A stretch of 64,000 bases of DNA from Variovorax paradoxus (GTDB taxonomy: Bacteria; Pseudomonadota; Gammaproteobacteria; Burkholderiales; Burkholderiaceae_C): contig NZ_CP102931.1 of the NCBI RefSeq assembly GCF_024734665.1, positions 2,850,001 through 2,914,000 on the forward strand, read 5' to 3'. The position numbers and the translations under genes are program-made. The notes under the pieces were generated by a model. The model was not told the origin of the DNA. It saw only the letters and a list, made by a program, of their open reading frames with translations, and searched no databases. Position 1 is the stretch's first letter, and every line of letters starts with the position of its first letter. Of this stretch, positions 30,145-41,234 are shown in pieces.

Positions 30145-31620
30145 ATGTTGAAACGCATCTTCCTCGGGCTGCTGCTGGCAATCGTCTTGCTGGTGGCCGC
30201 CGTGGCGGTCAAGACCTGGACCACACCGTCGCAGCAGCTGGCGGTGGCGCCCGCGCCGAAGCTGGACATCGACCTGCAGGCGGCCGCCAAACGGCTCTCT
30301 ACAGCGATCACGTTCCGCACGGTGTCGGGCATGGACGATCCGGCTGCGAATGCGGCCGAGTTCGACAAGCTGCACGCATTCCTCGCACAGCAGTTCCCGA
30401 AGGTGCATGCCACTCTCAAGAAGGAAGTGGTCGGCAACAAGGCACTGCTCTACACATGGACTGGCACTGACCCTTCTGCCAAGCCCATTGCATTGATGGC
30501 GCACCAGGACATGGTGCCCATCGCCCCGGGCACCGAGAAGGCGTGGACGGTCGACCCCTTCGCGGGCGAGATCAAGGACGGCTTCATCTGGGGCCGCGGC
30601 ACGCTCGACAACAAGAGCAATCTTTTCGCGCAGATGGAAGCCATCGAGCTGCTCATCGGCGCCGGCTTCAAGCCCAGGCAGACCGTCTACCTGGTGATGG
30701 GCGACGACGAAGAAGTGAGCGGCCTGCGCGGTGCGCTGCCGATTGCCGAACTGCTCAAGTCGCGCAATGTGCGCCTGGACTGGGTGCTCGACGAAGGCCT
30801 GCTGGTGCTCGACGGCGTGCTGCCGGGCCTGAGCAAGCCCGCTGCGCTCATCGGCCTGGCTGAGAAGGGCTACGGCACCTTCTTCCTCTCACTCGACACT
30901 GCTCCCGGCCACTCATCGATGCCGCCGCAGCACAGTGCCATCGGCAGCATGAGCGCGGCGCTGGCGCGGCTCGAAGCCAACCCGATGCCCGGCGGCATCA
31001 AGGGCGTGGCCGGCCAGATGTTCGGCGCGCTCGCGCCCGAGATGAGCGGCGTCAACCGCGTGATGCTGTCCAACCTGTGGCTCACCGAGCCGCTGGTGCG
31101 CGGCCAGCTCGAGAAGAGCCCGAGCAGCAACGCCATGCTGCGCACGACCACCGCGCTGACCATCGTGCGTGCCGGCAACAAGGACAACGTGCTGCCCGGC
31201 CGCGCCGAGGCTGCCGTCAACTTCCGCATCCTGCCGGGCGACACGATCGCCAGCACCGAAGCGCATCTGCGCAAGGCGCTGGGCAACGACGACATCAAGA
31301 TCAAGGCGTACCCGGGCAATTCCGAGCCTTCGCCCGTGTCGCCGACAGACAGCACCGGCTACCGCGCGATCCAGCAGGCCGTGCGCCAGACCTTCCCCGA
31401 TGCGGTGGTGGCCCCGGGCCTCATGACCGCCGCCACCGACTCGCGCCACTTCAGCCTCGTGAGCGATGCCGTCTTCCGCTTCTCGCCGTTCCGCGTGAAG
31501 GGCGAAGACCTGGCGCGCTTCCACGGCAACAACGAACGCCTGGCCATCTCGAACTACGGCGAGATGATCGGCTTCTATCACCAGCTCCTGAGCAACACCA
31601 ACGCTGCTCCGGCGCAATGA
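30145..31620 (+). CDS. M20 family metallopeptidase, membrane-anchored (PM20D1/CPS1-like)
   Basis: A 491-residue zinc hydrolase with an N-terminal signal anchor ([20 protein letters not shown]). It is therefore probably periplasmic and tethered. M20 ligand motifs: [20 protein letters not shown] and [12 protein letters not shown]; then a dimerisation domain and a C-terminal histidine segment. The layout with DPFAG and LDNK resembles the carboxypeptidase S / PM20D1 branch. Animal members of that branch cleave N-acyl amino acids. Lying inside a beta-oxidation run, release of fatty acids from N-acyl amino acids is a plausible job here, but this is inference. Confidence 0.85.
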   Translation: MLKRIFLGLLLAIVLLVAAVAVKTWTTPSQQLAVAPAPKLDIDLQAAAKRLSTAITFRTVSGMDDPAANAAEFDKLHAFLAQQFPKVHATLKKEVVGNKALLYTWTGTDPSAKPIALMAHQDMVPIAPGTEKAWTVDPFAGEIKDGFIWGRGTLDNKSNLFAQMEAIELLIGAGFKPRQTVYLVMGDDEEVSGLRGALPIAELLKSRNVRLDWVLDEGLLVLDGVLPGLSKPAALIGLAEKGYGTFFLSLDTAPGHSSMPPQHSAIGSMSAALARLEANPMPGGIKGVAGQMFGALAPEMSGVNRVMLSNLWLTEPLVRGQLEKSPSSNAMLRTTTALTIVRAGNKDNVLPGRAEAAVNFRILPGDTIASTEAHLRKALGNDDIKIKAYPGNSEPSPVSPTDSTGYRAIQQAVRQTFPDAVVAPGLMTAATDSRHFSLVSDAVFRFSPFRVKGEDLARFHGNNERLAISNYGEMIGFYHQLLSNTNAAPAQ

Positions 31621-31663
31621 CGACAACCTCTTTTCCCTTCCATCTGCTTCAAAGGACCTCACC

Positions 31664-32839
31664 ATGACCAGCGCCGTCATTGTTTCCACCGCCCGCACGC
31701 CGCTCGCGAAGAGCTGGAAGGGTGCCTTCAACATGACGCACGGCGCCACGCTCGGCGGCCACGCCGTGCAGCACGCGGTGCAGCGCGCCGGCATCGACCC
31801 TGCTTCGGTGGACGACGTCATCATGGGCTGCGCCACGCCTGAAGGCGCGACCGGCTCCAACATCGCGCGCCAGATCGCGCTGCGCGCTGGCCTGCCGATC
31901 ACCACCTCGGGCATGACCATCAACCGTTTCTGCTCGTCGGGCCTGCAGACCATCGCCACCGCCGCCCAGCGCATCATCGCGGGCGAGGGCGAGGTGTATG
32001 TGGCCGGCGGCGTCGAGAGCATCTCGTGCGTGCAGAACGAAGCCAACAAGCACATGCTGGCCGACCCGTGGCTCGTGAAGCACAAGCCCGAGATCTACTG
32101 GAACATGCTGCAGACGGCCGAGCAGGTCGCCAAGCGCTACAACATCGGCCGCGACGCCATGGACGAATACGGCGCCGCCAGCCAGCAGAAGGCCACCGCC
32201 GCGCTGGAAGCCGGTCGCTTCAAGGACGAAATTGCCCCCATCACCGTGCTGGCCGGCGTGGCCGACCCAGTGCTGGGCCTGCGCACCAAGGAAGTCACCA
32301 TCGAGAACGACGAGGGCATTCGCGCCGGCACCACCAAGGAAGGCATCAGTGGCATCCGCCCGGCCATTCCCGGCGGCCTGATCTCGGCCGGCAATGCCAG
32401 CCAGTTCTCCGACGGCGGCGGTGCCTGCGTGCTGGTCGACGAGAAGTACGCGCAACAAAAGGGCCTGAAGCCCATCGGCCGCTTCCTCGGCTTTGCCGTT
32501 GCCGGCTGCGAGCCCGACGAAATGGGCATCGGCCCGGTCTTCGCGATTCCGAAGGTGCTCAAGCGCCTGGGCCTCACGGTCAACGACATCGACCTGTGGG
32601 AGCTGAACGAAGCCTTCGCCGTGCAGGTGATCTACTGCCGCGACAAGCTCGGCATTCCGGCCGACCGCCTGAACGTGGACGGCGGCGCCATCGCCGTGGG
32701 CCACCCCTACGGTGTGAGCGGCCAGCGCCTGACGGGCCACGCGCTCATCGAAGGCAAGCGCCGCGGCGCCAAGAAGGTCGTGGTCACTATGTGCATCGGC
32801 GGCGGCATGGGCGCTGCGGGCGTGTTCGAGGTCTTGTAA
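31664..32839 (+). CDS. Acetyl-CoA C-acyltransferase (thiolase)
   Basis: A 391-residue thiolase that cleaves 3-ketoacyl-CoA to acetyl-CoA and a shortened acyl-CoA. The nucleophile is Cys90 in [10 protein letters not shown]. His347 lies in VGHPYGVSG and the second Cys377 in [24 protein letters not shown] and [11 protein letters not shown] are family motifs. It follows the M20 gene with a short gap and precedes a PaaI-type thioesterase; it supplies the last step for the hydratase/dehydrogenase upstream. Confidence 0.93.
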   Translation: MTSAVIVSTARTPLAKSWKGAFNMTHGATLGGHAVQHAVQRAGIDPASVDDVIMGCATPEGATGSNIARQIALRAGLPITTSGMTINRFCSSGLQTIATAAQRIIAGEGEVYVAGGVESISCVQNEANKHMLADPWLVKHKPEIYWNMLQTAEQVAKRYNIGRDAMDEYGAASQQKATAALEAGRFKDEIAPITVLAGVADPVLGLRTKEVTIENDEGIRAGTTKEGISGIRPAIPGGLISAGNASQFSDGGGACVLVDEKYAQQKGLKPIGRFLGFAVAGCEPDEMGIGPVFAIPKVLKRLGLTVNDIDLWELNEAFAVQVIYCRDKLGIPADRLNVDGGAIAVGHPYGVSGQRLTGHALIEGKRRGAKKVVVTMCIGGGMGAAGVFEVL

Positions 32840-32841
32840 TC

Positions 32842-33297
32842 ATGTCCGGCTTGGGCCACGACCAGGAGGTCTCGCCCGAAGCCGTTCTGGCCTACGGGCG
32901 CCGCATGCTTGCATCGCAGCCGTTCAGCGTGCTGATCGGCGCGCAGTTGCACGCGCTGGCGCCGGACTATGTGGAGCTCCAGCTACCGCTCACGGCGCAG
33001 CTGAAGCAGCAGAACGGCTTTGCCCACGGCGGCATCGTGAGCTACATGGCCGACAACGCGCTCACCTTTGCCGGTGGCAGCGCGTTGCGCGTGCCGGTGG
33101 TGACTTCCGAATTCAAGATCAACTATGTGCGGCCCGCTCTTGGCGAGCGCCTGATCGCACGCGCCAGGACGGCCCATTCCGGCAGTTCGCAGGCCGTTTG
33201 CACCTGCGAGGTGTTCGTGGTGAACGACGGTGCAGAGAAGCTCTGCGCGCTGGCGCAGGGCACCATCGCCAAACTGCCCGACTCCCCGAAAAAGTAG
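32842..33297 (+). CDS. PaaI/YbgC-type hotdog thioesterase
   Basis: A 151-residue hotdog-fold protein with the PaaI-like motif QQNGFAHGGIVSYMADNALTFAG, carrying the conserved HGG and acidic residue. It probably hydrolyses acyl-CoA esters that stall in the pathway. The ATG lies two bases past the thiolase stop; the gene is 17 bp before the acyl-CoA dehydrogenase. Specificity unknown. Confidence 0.85.
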   Translation: MSGLGHDQEVSPEAVLAYGRRMLASQPFSVLIGAQLHALAPDYVELQLPLTAQLKQQNGFAHGGIVSYMADNALTFAGGSALRVPVVTSEFKINYVRPALGERLIARARTAHSGSSQAVCTCEVFVVNDGAEKLCALAQGTIAKLPDSPKK

Positions 33298-33314
33298 CAA
33301 GAAGAGACATTCTC

Positions 33315-35167
<1,853 letters not shown>

Positions 35168-35168
<1 letters not shown>

Positions 35169-35425
35169 TGGCCACTACCGATTCGCCGAACGCCAACCCC
35201 AACAACACTCCCGCCGTCAAACCCCCCAAGCCGCACGCGCGGCTCGAGAAGTGGATCTGGATCCTGATCTACGGCGGCCTGTTCGTCGTGATCCTGGGCA
35301 TTGCCACCGGCCGCACCGACGCCGCGCTGGGCTGGTCCATCGCCGTGCCCGGCGGCATCGTGGCGGTGGTCGGCTTCGTGCTGATCTACGTGCGCTCGCG
35401 GCTGCCCAACACCCCTACCAAGTAA
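35168..35425 (+). CDS. Small two-helix membrane protein of unknown function
   Basis: An 85-residue protein: a Pro/Asn-rich hydrophilic head (about 1-30), then two hydrophobic segments (WIWILIYGGLFVVILGIA and WSIAVPGGIVAVVGFVLIYV) and a short basic tail. The ATG overlaps the acyl-CoA dehydrogenase stop (TGATG), so it is probably translated with it. I do not recognise a function. Confidence 0.75.
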
Positions 35426-35436
35426 CGAGATCCGCC

Positions 35437-35739
35437 ATGCTCAAGCACATCGTGATGTGGAAGTTCAAGGAGCACGCCGAGGGCACCGACAAGGCGACCA
35501 ACCTGCTGAAGGCCAAGGCGCTGCTCGACGCCTGCGCCAAGCTGTCGCCCGGCACGCTGCGCTTCGAGGTGGCCATTGCCCAGCCCGGGCTGGAAGCCAC
35601 CTACGACCTGGTCCTGTACTCGGAATTCACCGACTCCGCCGCGCTCGCGGCCTATTCGGACCACCCGCAGCATGTGGCCCTGAAGCCTTTCATCGGCGCC
35701 GTGCGTGAAGCCCGCCAGTGCATGGACTACGAGATCTGA
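35437..35739 (+). CDS. Dabb (stress-responsive A/B barrel) domain protein
   Basis: A 100-residue single-domain protein starting LKHIVMWKFKEHAEG and containing YSDHPQHVALKPFI, the usual Dabb landmarks. These small ferredoxin-like dimers occur as stress proteins or as lyase/cyclase relatives. The exact function is unknown. It sits in the degradation run between a membrane protein and an SDR gene. Confidence 0.85.
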   Translation: MLKHIVMWKFKEHAEGTDKATNLLKAKALLDACAKLSPGTLRFEVAIAQPGLEATYDLVLYSEFTDSAALAAYSDHPQHVALKPFIGAVREARQCMDYEI

Positions 35740-35767
35740 GCCTGACATTCAAAACCGGAGACACCTC

Positions 35768-36565
35768 ATGACGCCCCGCAACATCAAGCAGCTGTTCGAC
35801 CTCACCGGCAAGACTGCCCTCATCACCGGCGGCTCGCGCGGCCTGGGCCTGCAGATGGCCCATGCGCTCGGCGAAGCCGGCGCGAAGATCATGCTGAGCT
35901 CGCGCAAGGCCGACGATCTGGAGCAGGCCGCAGCCGAGCTGCAAGCCGCCGGCATCGACGCGCGCTGGATCGCCGCCGACTGCTCGAAGGAAGAAGACAC
36001 CCGCCGCCTGGCAGACGAAACGCTGCAGCGCATGGGCGCGGTCGACATCCTCATCAACAACGCGGGCGCCAGCTGGGGTTCGCCGGCCGAGAGCCACCCG
36101 GTCGAGGCCTGGGACAAGGTGATGAACCTCAACGTGCGCGGCTATTTCATCCTGTCGCAGCAGATCGCCAACGGCTACATGATTCCGAAGAAGACGGGGC
36201 GCATCATCAACATCGCCTCGATCGCCGGGCTGAACGGCAACCCGCCCGAAATGCAGACGCTGGCCTACAACACCTCCAAGACCGCGGTCATCGGCTTCAC
36301 CCGCACGCTCGCCGCCGAATGGGGCCGCTACGGCATCAATGTGAACGCGATCTGCCCCGGTTTCTTCATGACGAAGATGGCCGCCGGCCTCATCAAGTCG
36401 CTGGGCGAGGAAAAGATGGCCGCCCAGGCCCCGCTCGGCCGCCTGGGCGACGAGGAAGACCTGAAGGGCCTGACTCTGCTGTTCGCGAGCGATGCCGGCA
36501 AGCACATCACCGGCCAGTGGCTGGCTGTGGACGGCGGCGTGAGCGTGGTGCTGGGTGCGGCCTGA
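35768..36565 (+). CDS. SDR family oxidoreductase
   Basis: A 265-residue classical short-chain dehydrogenase. Cofactor motif TGGSRGLGLQMA, then NNAGASWG. Catalytic Ser is in NIASIAGL and Tyr-x3-Lys in LAYNTSKTAV. The C-terminal IMGQWLAVDGG-like TGQWLAVDGGVSV is typical of FabG relatives. Probably a 3-ketoacyl or alcohol reductase/dehydrogenase of the pathway; substrate not readable. The stop is one base from the next ATG. Confidence 0.9.
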   Translation: MTPRNIKQLFDLTGKTALITGGSRGLGLQMAHALGEAGAKIMLSSRKADDLEQAAAELQAAGIDARWIAADCSKEEDTRRLADETLQRMGAVDILINNAGASWGSPAESHPVEAWDKVMNLNVRGYFILSQQIANGYMIPKKTGRIINIASIAGLNGNPPEMQTLAYNTSKTAVIGFTRTLAAEWGRYGINVNAICPGFFMTKMAAGLIKSLGEEKMAAQAPLGRLGDEEDLKGLTLLFASDAGKHITGQWLAVDGGVSVVLGAA

Positions 36566-36566
36566 C

Positions 36567-37034
36567 ATGTCTTCTTCTTCAGATTCCAGCGACATCAACA
36601 TCCGCTCGTACACGAGCCAGATTCCGTTCGCGCGGCACCTGGGCTTTGAGCTGACGAAGTTCGAGGGCGGCGAGTCCGAGATCATCTACACGGCGAAGCC
36701 GGAGCACCTGAACACCTTCGACGTGACGCACGGCGGCGCCTGCATGACGCTGCTCGACATCACGATGGCAGCAGCCGCGCGCAGCGTGGCGCCAGAGACG
36801 GGCGTGGTCACCATCGAGATGAAGACCAGCTTCATGCAGCCCTCGGTCGGCCCGCTGCACGCGCGCGGCACGCTCATTCACAGGACGGCGACGCTGGCTT
36901 TCACCGAGGCCAAAATCTACGACGAACAGGAACGCGTGTGCGCCCACGCCACCGGCACCTTCAAGTACGTGAAGCGCCGGCTGCCGACCGGCCCCGCCAG
37001 CGCCAACGAGATGCGGCCGCCGTCGACCGACTGA
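36567..37034 (+). CDS. PaaI-type hotdog thioesterase
   Basis: A 155-residue hotdog protein with EHLNTFDVTHGGACMTLLD, holding the HGG motif. The start MSSSSDSSD follows the SDR stop immediately. Its C-terminal ~20 residues are Pro/Arg-rich and not part of the fold. One of three PaaI-type proteins in this window. Confidence 0.85.
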   Translation: MSSSSDSSDINIRSYTSQIPFARHLGFELTKFEGGESEIIYTAKPEHLNTFDVTHGGACMTLLDITMAAAARSVAPETGVVTIEMKTSFMQPSVGPLHARGTLIHRTATLAFTEAKIYDEQERVCAHATGTFKYVKRRLPTGPASANEMRPPSTD

Positions 37035-37065
37035 CTGACTGACTGATACTTTCCCGGAGACATTC

Positions 37066-38082
37066 ATGCCGATCAACAAGCAGATCCACCTCGACAACCG
37101 TCCCGACGGCGAGGCCGTGGCCAGCAACTTCAAGCTCGTGTCCGCCGAGACCCCCGCGCTCAAGGACAACCAGGTGCTCGTGCGCCACCACTACATGAGC
37201 CTCGACCCGTACATGCGCGGCCGCATGAACGACTCCAAGAGCTACGCGCAACCCCAGCCGCTGGGCCAGACGATGCAGGGCGGCACGGTCGGCGAAGTGG
37301 TCGAGAGCAAGCACCCCAAGTACGCCGTGGGCGACAAGGTGGTCGGCTTCGGCGGCTGGCAGGAATACAGCGTGGTCGATGCCTCGCAGCCCGGAGCGCT
37401 GAAGAAGGTCGACACCACGCACGTGCCGCTGTCGCACTACCTTGGCGCGGTCGGCATGCCGGGCGTCACGGCCTGGTACGGGCTGGTGAAGATCATTGCG
37501 CCCAAGGCTGGTGAAACGGTGGTCATCACCGCCGCCAGCGGCGCGGTGGGCAGCGCCTTCGGGGCGCTGGCCAAGGCGCGCGGCTGCCGCGTGGTCGGCA
37601 TTGCCGGCGGCCCCGACAAGTGCAAGTACGTGACCGACGAGCTGGGCTTCGACGCCTGCATCGACTACCGCGTGCACGCCGACGTCAAGTCGATGAGCGC
37701 TGCGCTCAAGGAAGCCTGCCCGAACGGCATCGACGGCTACTTCGAGAACGTCGGCGGCTACATCTTCGACGCGGTGCTGCTGCGCGCCAACGCCTTCGCC
37801 CGCGTGGCGCTGTGCGGAATGATCGCGGGCTACGACGGACAGCCACTACCGCTGGCCAACCCGGCGCTGATCCTCATCAACCGCATGAAGATCGAAGGCT
37901 TCATCGTCAGCGAGCACATGGAAGTGTGGCCCGAGGCGCTGACTGAGCTGGGCACGCTGGTGGGCACGGGCAAGCTGAAGCCGCGTGAGTCGATTGCGCA
38001 AGGCATCGAATCTGCTCCTGAAGCCTTTTTGGGCCTGCTCAAGGGTCGGAACTTCGGCAAGCAACTCGTCAAGCTGATCTGA
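37066..38082 (+). CDS. NADP-dependent MDR oxidoreductase (YncB/CurA-type)
   Basis: A 338-residue medium-chain reductase of the leukotriene B4 dehydrogenase/curcumin reductase branch. Signs are YMSLDPYMRGRMNDSKSY, the cofactor motif TAASGAVGSAFGALAKARGC and YFENVGGYIFD. No zinc ligands are seen, as expected. It likely reduces an alpha,beta-unsaturated carbonyl. Co-directional in the degradation run. Confidence 0.9.
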   Translation: MPINKQIHLDNRPDGEAVASNFKLVSAETPALKDNQVLVRHHYMSLDPYMRGRMNDSKSYAQPQPLGQTMQGGTVGEVVESKHPKYAVGDKVVGFGGWQEYSVVDASQPGALKKVDTTHVPLSHYLGAVGMPGVTAWYGLVKIIAPKAGETVVITAASGAVGSAFGALAKARGCRVVGIAGGPDKCKYVTDELGFDACIDYRVHADVKSMSAALKEACPNGIDGYFENVGGYIFDAVLLRANAFARVALCGMIAGYDGQPLPLANPALILINRMKIEGFIVSEHMEVWPEALTELGTLVGTGKLKPRESIAQGIESAPEAFLGLLKGRNFGKQLVKLI

Positions 38083-38121
38083 TGCACTGGATGAACTGAA
38101 CGCACGGCAAGGAGGCCGGTC

Positions 38122-39762
38122 ATGGAAACCACGCACGAGGTGTTCAACCAGCCTACGCCGCTGGTGGACTACAACCTCTTCGACACCAACCGGCCTCTGC
38201 GCGATGCGCTGAAGTTCAACGCGCCCGCGTTGCAGACCACGCAGCTGCATGAGCTGGGCGCCACCCTCGGCACGGCCGGCATGCAGGCGCATGCGCGGCT
38301 CGCCAACATCCACACGCCCGAGCTGCACACGCACGACCGCTTCGGGCGGCGCATCGACGAGGTGGAATTCCATCCGAGCTACCACGCGCTGATGACCGCC
38401 GCCGTGGGCGCCGGGCTGCACGGCACGCCCTGGACCGGCACCTCGGCCTCGCCGCACGTGCTGCGCGCGGCGGGCTTCATGCTCTTCACCGAGCTGGAGC
38501 CGTCGATTCTTTGCCCCATCTCCATGACCTACGCGGTCACGCCCGCGCTGCGCGGCAATGCGGGCGTGTACGCCGACTGGGGTCCGAAGCTCGGCAGCCT
38601 CTGGTACGACCCGGCGCTGAAGCTCTTCAGCGACAAGCCCGGCGTGACCATGGGCATGGGCATGACCGAGAAGCAGGGCGGCTCCGATGTGCGGGCCAAC
38701 ACCACCAAGGCGGTGCGCGACGGCAGCGATGCCTGGGGCGAGCGCTATGCCATCACCGGCCACAAGTGGTTTTTCTCGGCGCCGATGTGCGACGCCTTCC
38801 TGGTGCTGGCGCAAGCGCCCGCGGGGCTCTCGTGCTTCTTCCTGCCGCGTGTGCTGCCCGATGGTTCACGCAACGCCATCCAGATCCAGCGGCTGAAGGA
38901 CAAGCTCGGCAACAAGGCCAACGCAAGCTCCGAGGTCGAGTTCCAGGGCGCCAGCGCATGGCTCGTGGGAGAAGAGGGCCGCGGCATTCCGCAGATCCTC
39001 GAGATGGGCACGATGACGCGGCTCGACTGCGCACTGGGCACCAGCGGGCTGATGCGCCAGTCGCTGGGCATCGCGCTCAACCATGCGACACAGCGCAAGG
39101 CCTTCGGCAAGCCGCTGATCGAACAGCCCTTGATGAAGAACGTGCTGGCCGATCTCGCGCTCGAAAGCGAAGCCGCCACTGCGCTCGCCGTTCGCCTGGC
39201 ACGCGCCTTCGACAACCAGGCCGACGAGCACGAGCGCTTGATGGCCCGCCTGCTCACGCCGGTCGCCAAGTTCTGGATCTGCAAGCGCGGCAGCGCCTTC
39301 GCGCAGGAGGCGATGGAATGCCTCGGCGGCAACGGCTACGTGGAAGAGGGCGGCGAGGGCGTCATGGCCCGCATCTACCGCGAGATGCCGCTCAACTCCA
39401 TCTGGGAAGGCGCGGGCAACATCATGGCGCTCGACCTGCTGCGCGGCCTGCGAAAAGGCGATGCCGTGGCCGCGCTGACGAAGGAGCTGGCGCCCGCGCG
39501 TGGCGAGCACGCCGCGCTCGACCGGCTGACCGACGCGCTGCCCGCGCGCATCGAGGCGATGGCCTCCGAAGCCGAGGCCCGTCGCCTCGCGCAGGACGTG
39601 GCGCTCGCCGTGCAGGCTGCGCTGCTCGTGCAGACCGCGCCATCCGCCGTCGCTGGCGCGTTCTGCGCCTCGCGACTGGGCGGCGACTGGGGCAATGCCT
39701 TCGGCACGCTGGCCGCAGGCACCGATTTCGATTCGATCATCCAGCGCGCGCAACCCCGGTGA
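38122..39762 (+). CDS. Acyl-CoA dehydrogenase, AidB-like
   Basis: A 546-residue flavoprotein close to AidB/isovaleryl-CoA dehydrogenase relatives: N-terminal VFNQPTPLVDYNLFDTNRPL, MGMTEKQGGSDVRANTT, TGHKWFFSAPMCDAF and NSIWEGAGNIMALDLLRGL. AidB in E. coli binds DNA and destroys alkylating agents or is a weak isovaleryl-CoA dehydrogenase. The genomic setting here favours an acyl-CoA role. Preceded by GGAGG before the ATG. Confidence 0.9.
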   Translation: METTHEVFNQPTPLVDYNLFDTNRPLRDALKFNAPALQTTQLHELGATLGTAGMQAHARLANIHTPELHTHDRFGRRIDEVEFHPSYHALMTAAVGAGLHGTPWTGTSASPHVLRAAGFMLFTELEPSILCPISMTYAVTPALRGNAGVYADWGPKLGSLWYDPALKLFSDKPGVTMGMGMTEKQGGSDVRANTTKAVRDGSDAWGERYAITGHKWFFSAPMCDAFLVLAQAPAGLSCFFLPRVLPDGSRNAIQIQRLKDKLGNKANASSEVEFQGASAWLVGEEGRGIPQILEMGTMTRLDCALGTSGLMRQSLGIALNHATQRKAFGKPLIEQPLMKNVLADLALESEAATALAVRLARAFDNQADEHERLMARLLTPVAKFWICKRGSAFAQEAMECLGGNGYVEEGGEGVMARIYREMPLNSIWEGAGNIMALDLLRGLRKGDAVAALTKELAPARGEHAALDRLTDALPARIEAMASEAEARRLAQDVALAVQAALLVQTAPSAVAGAFCASRLGGDWGNAFGTLAAGTDFDSIIQRAQPR

Positions 39763-39799
39763 CGCGTGCCAAACCCATCACAGAAGAAAGACCCCCACC

Positions 39800-40738
39800 A
39801 TGGCCGACCTGATCCTTCATCACTACCTGACCTCGCCGTTCTCGGAAAAGGTGCGCTTGATCCTCGGCGCCAAGAAGCTGCCGTGGAAGTCGGTCTTCAT
39901 CCCGCCGATCATGCCCAAGCCCGACGTGGAGGTGCTCACTGGCGGCTATCGCAAGACACCGTTCCTGCAGATCGGCGCCGACATGTATTGCGACAGCGCG
40001 CTCATCGCCGACGTGCTCGAACACCTGCAACCCGAGCCCACGCTCTATCCGGAGCCCGAGAAGGGCATGTCGCGCATCCTCGCGCAGTGGGCCGACACCA
40101 CGCTCTTCTGGGCTGCCATGGCCTGGAACCTGCAGCCCAGGGGCGCGGCCGAAGTGTTCGCCAAGGCCCCACCCGAAGCCGCAAAAGCCTTCGGCGAAGA
40201 CCGCGGCAAAATGAGCGCTGGCAACATGACGCGCCTGCGCCCGGCCGACGCCACCAGCGCCTACAAGTCATACCTGCGCCGCCTGTCGGACATGCTCGAC
40301 GAAAAGCCCTTCCTGCTCGGTGAGGTGCCCAGCATTGCCGACTTCTCGGCCTACCACCCGCTCTGGTACACGCGGCGCATCGAGTCGGTTCGAACCATCC
40401 TCGATCTGACGCCCGCGGTGATCGACTGGCTCGACCGCATGGCCGCCATCGGCCACGGCGTTCCCGAGAAGTTCACGAGCGACGAGGCCATTGCAGTGGC
40501 CAAGGCCGCGACGCCGCACACGCTGCTGACCGACAGCACCTTCCAGGACGACCACGACATTCTGCTCGGCAGCGCCGTCACCGTGCGCGCCGAAAGCTTC
40601 GGCCTCGAGGAGACGCCCGGCACGCTGGTCGCGGCTACGCGCACGCACTACACGCTGGAGCGCAGCAGCGAGCGGACGGGCACGGTGCATGTGCACTTTC
40701 CGCGGATTGGGTATGTGCTGAAGAAGGCTGAGGGTTGA
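39800..40738 (+). CDS. Glutathione S-transferase-like protein with C-terminal extension
   Basis: A 312-residue protein. The thioredoxin-like N-domain (LHHYLTSPFSEKVRLILGAK, then GGYRKTPFLQIGADMYCDS) and the helical C-domain (DEKPFLLGEVPSIADFSAYH) run to about residue 230. About 80 extra residues of beta-rich sequence (DILLGSAVTVRAESFGLEET onward) follow, beyond a normal GST. The extension is not one I recognise. Last gene of the plus-strand degradation run. Confidence 0.85.
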   Translation: MADLILHHYLTSPFSEKVRLILGAKKLPWKSVFIPPIMPKPDVEVLTGGYRKTPFLQIGADMYCDSALIADVLEHLQPEPTLYPEPEKGMSRILAQWADTTLFWAAMAWNLQPRGAAEVFAKAPPEAAKAFGEDRGKMSAGNMTRLRPADATSAYKSYLRRLSDMLDEKPFLLGEVPSIADFSAYHPLWYTRRIESVRTILDLTPAVIDWLDRMAAIGHGVPEKFTSDEAIAVAKAATPHTLLTDSTFQDDHDILLGSAVTVRAESFGLEETPGTLVAATRTHYTLERSSERTGTVHVHFPRIGYVLKKAEG

Positions 40739-40766
40739 GAGGGCTGCGGCCGGTGATTGCCGTGCA

Positions 40767-41234
40767 TCAACGCTTGAACCCGGGGATCGGAACCGGGTTG
40801 CAGTCGGGCAACTTCAGCGCCTCGTAGTCGGGGTGAAACTGCACCACGACAAAGTCGTTGCTCGCCTCCCTCGACATCTTGTTGTCTTCGTAGATGCTCG
40901 ACGTCGTTTCCAGCTTGATCTCGGTCGGCTGGAGCTGCTTGTACGCTCGGGTCACGTTTTCGGCGCGCCGTCTTGCCAACTGCCTGGCTTGGGCTGGTGT
41001 TCTGCCTGGAACTTTGACGGTGGCGCCTCCGTCGATTGAAACCTCGAGGTATTTCGGAAACGCCGAGTTTGCCCGGTCAATAAACTCCACCAGCTTCGCT
41101 ATCTGCGCCGGTTCGAGGTCTGCGGCGCCTTCGGCAAAAGTCAGCCTTGTTACCACGACGGGCTTGCAAGCCATGGCGCTGCAACCTGTCAGCGTGGTAG
41201 CGATGACGAGGAAGGCCCTGATCGTGCATTTCAT
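40767..41234 (-). CDS. Small lipoprotein with OmpA-C-like features; candidate partner of the PAAR-peptidase
   Basis: A 155-residue protein with a lipobox (signal helix ending LTG-Cys18). It would be exported and lipidated. The mature part has FAEGAADLEPAQIAKLVEFI and QARQLARRRAENVTRAYKQL, weakly like the OmpA C-terminal peptidoglycan-binding fold, but the usual Asp/Arg pair is not clear. Its ATG overlaps the stop of the PAAR-metallopeptidase gene (ATGA), so the two are translationally coupled. A periplasmic immunity protein is the natural reading of this layout, but an envelope protein of another kind is possible. Confidence 0.72.
   Translation of the reverse strand: MKCTIRAFLVIATTLTGCSAMACKPVVVTRLTFAEGAADLEPAQIAKLVEFIDRANSAFPKYLEVSIDGGATVKVPGRTPAQARQLARRRAENVTRAYKQLQPTEIKLETTSSIYEDNKMSREASNDFVVVQFHPDYEALKLPDCNPVPIPGFKR

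Noticed and set aside
27987..30440. 817-codon minus-strand frame opposite the hydratase/dehydrogenase
   Set aside because: Antisense shadow; the plus-strand gene has all catalytic motifs.
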